DNA of 53,100 nucleotides from Streptomyces sp. S3(2020) (GTDB lineage Bacteria > Actinomycetota > Actinomycetes > Streptomycetales > Streptomycetaceae), in assembly GCF_013044505.1 (NCBI RefSeq), contig NZ_JABERD010000055.1, positions 1 to 53,100 on the forward strand, given 5' to 3'. The position numbers were made by a program, and so were the translations under genes. This document shows positions 49,967 to 53,100 of the stretch, in pieces. The notes beneath the pieces were generated by a model, which was given only the letters and a program-made list of their open reading frames with translations, did not search any database and was not told the origin of the DNA. Position 1 is the stretch's first letter. Each line of letters starts with the position of its first letter.

Positions 49967-50060
49967 GGCCGTGCGAATCGAACCCACGTAACTCCCCGCG
50001 AGCGGAGCTCGCTGATGGATGCGGTGCAGGCGAGTCCCTGAACCACTCGGGCACACGGCC
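49967..50060 (-). pseudogene. Broken tRNA-Cys
   Basis: 5' half identical to the intact tRNA through the anticodon GCA, then about 30 foreign bases (minus strand CCGCATCCATCAGCGAGC...) replace the 3' anticodon stem, followed by AGTTACGTGGGTTCGATTC and a shortened acceptor (GCACGGCC instead of CCGCCACGGCC). It cannot fold as a tRNA. Confidence 0.85.
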
Positions 50061-50186
50061 GTGTTCGGGGCGGAGGCGTGGACTCCTTCCCGGACTGGGT
50101 GAAACGACCGTATGGCGGGGGGAGGGGGTGACTCAAGGGGATCGCGGGGGCTGCAACGGGACTGCCATACGCCGTTCATGAACGGG
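50025..50186 (-). repeat. Duplicated tRNA-Cys 5' half and promoter, copy B
   Basis: Partner of 45,339-45,500. The promoter (TTGAGT at 50,131-50,136, TACGGT at 50,107-50,112, 18 bp apart) is preserved although the tRNA is broken. Identity fades about 125 bp upstream of the tRNA 5' end. Confidence 0.85.
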
Positions 50187-50278
50187 GGAGTCCGTCGGTG
50201 GTCGTACGACCAAGGTTGTGGCGTCGTACCGTCTCTCGACAGGGGTCAAACCGGGTCGTGGACCTTACGCTGGCGACC

Positions 50279-51742
50279 ATGACTGCCCTCGAACCGCGCG
50301 GCGCCGATGCCGCGGACACCGCCCCCGACCTGGCCACTGTCGTCGAGGAGGGGGTGCTGAGCCGGTCCTATCGGGCGCTCAGCGTCGGGATCGTGTCCGT
50401 GGTGCTGTTGATCGCGTTCGAGGCGACCGCGGTGGGGACGGCTATGCCCGTCGCGGCGCGGGAGCTGGACGGGGTGTCGTTGTACGCGTTCGCGTTCTCC
50501 GGGTACTTCACGACGAGCCTGTTCGGGATGGTGCTCGCCGGACAGTGGTCCGACCGGCGGGGGCCGCTCGGGGCGTTGACCGGAGGGATCGCCGCCTTCG
50601 CGGCCGGGCTGCTGTTGTCGGGGACGGCCGGCGCCATGTGGCTGTTCATCCTCGGGCGGGCCGTGCAGGGGCTGGGCGGCGGGCTGGTGATCGTCGCCCT
50701 CTACGTCGTCGTCGGGCGGGCCTATCCCGAGCGGCTGCGGCCGGCGATCATGGCGGCCTTCGCGGCGGGCTGGATCGTGCCGTCGATCGTCGGGCCGCTC
50801 GCCTCGGGCGCGGTGACCGAGCATCTGGGCTGGCGTTGGGTGTTCGTCGGGATCCCGGTGCTGGTGGTCTTTCCGCTGGCCCTCGCGCTGCCGCAGATAC
50901 GGCGGAGGGCCGCGGGCCCGGTGGACGGCACGGGCGCCGGGGCGTTCGACCGCCGCCGTATCCGGCTCGCCCTCGCCGTCTCGCTGGGCGCCGGACTCCT
51001 CCAGTACGCCGCCCAGGACCTCCGCTGGCTCTCCCTCGTCCCCGGCGTCGCCGGTGCCGCGCTGCTGGTGCCGGCCGTGCTCGGGCTGCTCCCGCGCGGC
51101 ACCTACCGGGCGGCGCGCGGACTGCCCTCCGTGGTGCTGCTGCGCGGTGTCGCCGCGGGCTCCTTCATCGCCGCCGAGTCCTTCGTACCGCTGATGCTGG
51201 TCACCCAGCGCGGACTGTCCCCGACACTCGCCGGGTTCTCCCTCGCCGCGGGCGGCGTCACCTGGGCGCTCGGCTCGTGGGTGCAGTCACGGCCACGGGT
51301 GGAGCCCTACCGGCAGCGCCTGATGACGCTGGGCATGGTCCTGGTCGCCGCCTCGATCGCCGCCGCGCCGAGCGTACTGATCGCCGCGGTGCCCGTCTGG
51401 ACGCTGGCCGTGGTCTGGGGGCTCGGCTGCTTCGGCATGGGCCTGGTGATCGCCGCCACCAGTGTGCTGCTGCTCCAGCTCTCCGCCCCGGCCCAGGCGG
51501 GCACCAACTCCGCCTCCCTCCAGATCTCCGACGCCCTGTTCAACGTCGTCCTGCTGGCGATGGGCGGCGCCGCGTTCGCGGCCCTGGGCGGGGGCACGGT
51601 GAGCCATACGGCGGCGGAGACCACCGGCTCCCACCCGGCCGCGTTCGCCGCGGTGTTCCTGCCGATGGCGGCGGTGGCCCTGGTCGGGGCGTGGGTGACG
51701 ACCCGGCTCAGGGAACGGCCGGCCGTCCCGCGTCTTCCGTGA
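50279..51742 (+). CDS. MFS transporter (14-TM drug-export type)
   Basis: 487 residues from ATG 50279. Motif A GQWSDRRGPLGALTGG, motif C-like region, ARELDGVSLYAFAFSGYFTT helix start, and RAVQGLGGGLVIVALYVVVG: DHA2/DHA1-like drug-proton antiporter. Its last 35 bp overlap, tail to tail, the NRPS gene. May export the NRPS product, but that is only position. Confidence 0.88.
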   Translation: MTALEPRGADAADTAPDLATVVEEGVLSRSYRALSVGIVSVVLLIAFEATAVGTAMPVAARELDGVSLYAFAFSGYFTTSLFGMVLAGQWSDRRGPLGALTGGIAAFAAGLLLSGTAGAMWLFILGRAVQGLGGGLVIVALYVVVGRAYPERLRPAIMAAFAAGWIVPSIVGPLASGAVTEHLGWRWVFVGIPVLVVFPLALALPQIRRRAAGPVDGTGAGAFDRRRIRLALAVSLGAGLLQYAAQDLRWLSLVPGVAGAALLVPAVLGLLPRGTYRAARGLPSVVLLRGVAAGSFIAAESFVPLMLVTQRGLSPTLAGFSLAAGGVTWALGSWVQSRPRVEPYRQRLMTLGMVLVAASIAAAPSVLIAAVPVWTLAVVWGLGCFGMGLVIAATSVLLLQLSAPAQAGTNSASLQISDALFNVVLLAMGGAAFAALGGGTVSHTAAETTGSHPAAFAAVFLPMAAVALVGAWVTTRLRERPAVPRLP

Positions 51743-53100
51743 CCCGCCGTACCTCCTCGGCGAACCCCCGCGCGGTCGGCTCCTCCAGCAGCGCCGCCAG
51801 CGGGATCTCGGCGCCCAGCCGCTCCCTGAGCCGGGTGACGGTGTGGACGACCGAGAGGGAGTTCCCGCCCAGGTCGAAGAAGTCGTCGTCGGGCTCGACG
51901 GAGTCCAGCCCGAGGGCCTCGCACCACACGGCGGCCACCAGTTCCTCGATCCCCGCGCCGGCCGCGGGCGCCGGGCGCGACGGCGTCGTACGGGCCGCCC
52001 GGGCCTCCAGCAGCAGCCGGTCCACCTTGCCGTTCGGCGTGAACGGCAGGGCGTCCAGCGTCTCCACCGTCGCCGGGACCATCGTGGGCGGCAGCCAGGC
52101 CCGCAGCGTCTCGCGGACCGCCGCCGTCAGCTCGGCGGGTGGTGCGGACGGCGTCTCGGGTACGACGAAGGCGGCCAGCGCCTTCTCCACGCCCGTGCCG
52201 TGCGCCACCACCACCGCCTGACGCACCCCCGCACAGCGCCGGGCCGTCGACTCGATCTCGCCGAGCTCGATCCGGACCCCGCGGATCTTCACCTGCCGGT
52301 CGACCCGGCCGAGGAACTCCAACTCGCCCCCGGGACGGGCCCGTACGAGGTCGCCGGAGCGGTAGAGGCGGTGGCCCGGTGCCACCGGGAGTGAGTCGAG
52401 GAAGCGTTCCGCGGTCAGTTCGGGCCGGTCGAGATAGCCCAGGGCCAGGCCCGCGCCGCCGATGTACAGCTCGCCGGGTTCGCCCTCGGGCACCGGACGG
52501 CCCTCGTCGTCGAGGACCCACAGCTCGGTGTCGGGGACGGCGGAGCCGATGAGGACCATGTCGAGGGCCGGGTCGCGCGGGCACACCCAGGCGGTGCAGT
52601 GGATCGTGCACTCGCTGGGGCCGTAGAGGTTGGTCAGGGAGGCGGTGGAGCGGGCGTGGAAGCGGTGCACCAGGTCGGCGGGGAGCGGCTCGCCGCCGGT
52701 CAGGACCTGGCGCAGACCGTCGTAGCGCTCGCTCTCGTCGCGGGCCAGCAGGAACAGTTCCAGCAGCGACACCCCGAAGTACATCGTCGTGACGCGGTGG
52801 TCGCGGATCAGCGCGGCCAGGTGGTCGGCGTCGCGCTGTCCGCCGGGGGCGGAGAGCACGAGGGTGGCGCCGGAGAGCAACGGCCAGTAGATCTCCGCGA
52901 GATACATGTCGAAGGTGCAGGTGGTGTGGTGGACGATCCGGTCGTCCTCGGTCATCGGGTGCGTGGTCTGCAGCGCGTCGACGCGGGAGACCAGGGCGCG
53001 GTGGCTGATCAGGGAGGCCTTGGGGCGGCCGGTGGAGCCGGAGGTGAAGATCAGCGCGACGGGGTCGTCCGGGGAGGAGGGGAAGGGAGAAGGTGAGGGG
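51708..53100 (-). CDS. Nonribosomal peptide synthetase, adenylation and carrier domains (partial)
   Basis: Open at the window edge; C-terminal ~464 residues seen. Adenylation motifs: A3 LIFTSGSTGRPKAS, A4 TFDMYLAEIY, A5 NLYGPSECTIHC, A7 LYRSGDLVRA, A8 GRVDRQVKIRGVRIELGEIE, A10 PFTPNGKVDRL. Carrier domain with the phosphopantetheine Ser in DDFFDLGGNSLSVV. The chain ends just after the carrier, with no thioesterase or condensation domain downstream, so it is a stand-alone A-T protein or the end of a longer one. The specificity pocket does not match a code I can name. Confidence 0.92.
   Translation of the reverse strand, partial: PSPSPFPSSPDDPVALIFTSGSTGRPKASLISHRALVSRVDALQTTHPMTEDDRIVHHTTCTFDMYLAEIYWPLLSGATLVLSAPGGQRDADHLAALIRDHRVTTMYFGVSLLELFLLARDESERYDGLRQVLTGGEPLPADLVHRFHARSTASLTNLYGPSECTIHCTAWVCPRDPALDMVLIGSAVPDTELWVLDDEGRPVPEGEPGELYIGGAGLALGYLDRPELTAERFLDSLPVAPGHRLYRSGDLVRARPGGELEFLGRVDRQVKIRGVRIELGEIESTARRCAGVRQAVVVAHGTGVEKALAAFVVPETPSAPPAELTAAVRETLRAWLPPTMVPATVETLDALPFTPNGKVDRLLLEARAARTTPSRPAPAAGAGIEELVAAVWCEALGLDSVEPDDDFFDLGGNSLSVVHTVTRLRERLGAEIPLAALLEEPTARGFAEEVRRVTEDAGRPAVP

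Noticed and set aside
1..53100. CRISPR array, rRNA genes or insertion sequences
   Set aside because: No regularly spaced identical repeats, no rRNA sequence and no transposase frame or terminal inverted repeats were seen.

Overview
The window is chromosomal DNA of a Streptomyces (very high GC, GTG/TTG starts, translationally coupled genes). Gene order from about 2.6 to 32 kb matches what I remember of the S. coelicolor SCO2963-SCO2940 neighbourhood: mat locus, narK, nnaR, sigU/anti-sigma, helD, malic enzyme, HU, murA, yqgE, sugar ABC transporter, hexosaminidase, molybdenum hydroxylase. That synteny is recollection, not a search.

Layout. 0.1-2.5 kb: MFS exporter divergent from a LysR regulator. 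2.6-7.0 kb: three coupled genes for surface polysaccharide (a mat-type poly-N-acetylglucosamine operon: small membrane protein, fused deacetylase/glycosyltransferase, acyltransferase). 7-12.9 kb: lipoprotein, membrane protein, nitrate/nitrite transporter NarK with a well-formed GlnR site, the HemD-like regulator NnaR, a DUF1772 protein and a CGNR zinc-finger regulator. 13.2-17.1 kb: ECF sigma and zinc anti-sigma pair, then the RNA polymerase-associated helicase HelD. 17.4-22.1 kb: housekeeping genes (malic enzyme, HU, MurA, YqgE, DUF3039). 22.1-27.0 kb: sugar ABC transporter (no ATPase gene) plus GH20 beta-N-acetylhexosaminidase behind a DasR-like site, pointing to uptake and use of amino-sugar oligosaccharides. 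27.3-32.2 kb: three-subunit molybdenum hydroxylase with unusual Mo-pocket motifs, a 40-residue membrane peptide and a kinase pseudogene. 32.7-36.0 kb: SUKH-type protein, an unknown protein and a cytosolic-looking matrixin-like metalloprotease.

36,362-45,344 is a 9 kb integrated element of visibly lower GC, bounded by a perfect 45 bp repeat of the 3' end of tRNA-Cys. It carries a tyrosine integrase next to the tRNA (catalytic HxxR reads HxxC), a RepA-like ATPase operon behind tandem terminators, a GIY-YIG-type protein with an orphan Phd antitoxin, a DUF2637-like/HTH membrane protein sitting in a dense array of the pentamer TAACG/CGTTA, and a WhiJ-like regulatory set (XRE-DUF5753, DUF6879, anti-sigma-like ATPase). 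No FtsK/TraB-type transfer gene is visible.

45.5-49.9 kb is a second small island (Nudix, flavoprotein and XRE regulator facing two unknown proteins and a methyltransferase). It is flanked by two copies of the tRNA-Cys 5' half plus promoter: the left copy is the intact tRNA, the right a decayed pseudo-tRNA with about 30 bases inserted in the anticodon arm. After it come an MFS transporter and, running off the window edge, the adenylation/carrier end of a nonribosomal peptide synthetase.

The best candidates for something undescribed are the TAACG array with its HTH-membrane gene, the attenuator ahead of the replication operon, the layered tRNA-Cys islands, and the Mo-hydroxylase lacking canonical active-site motifs.
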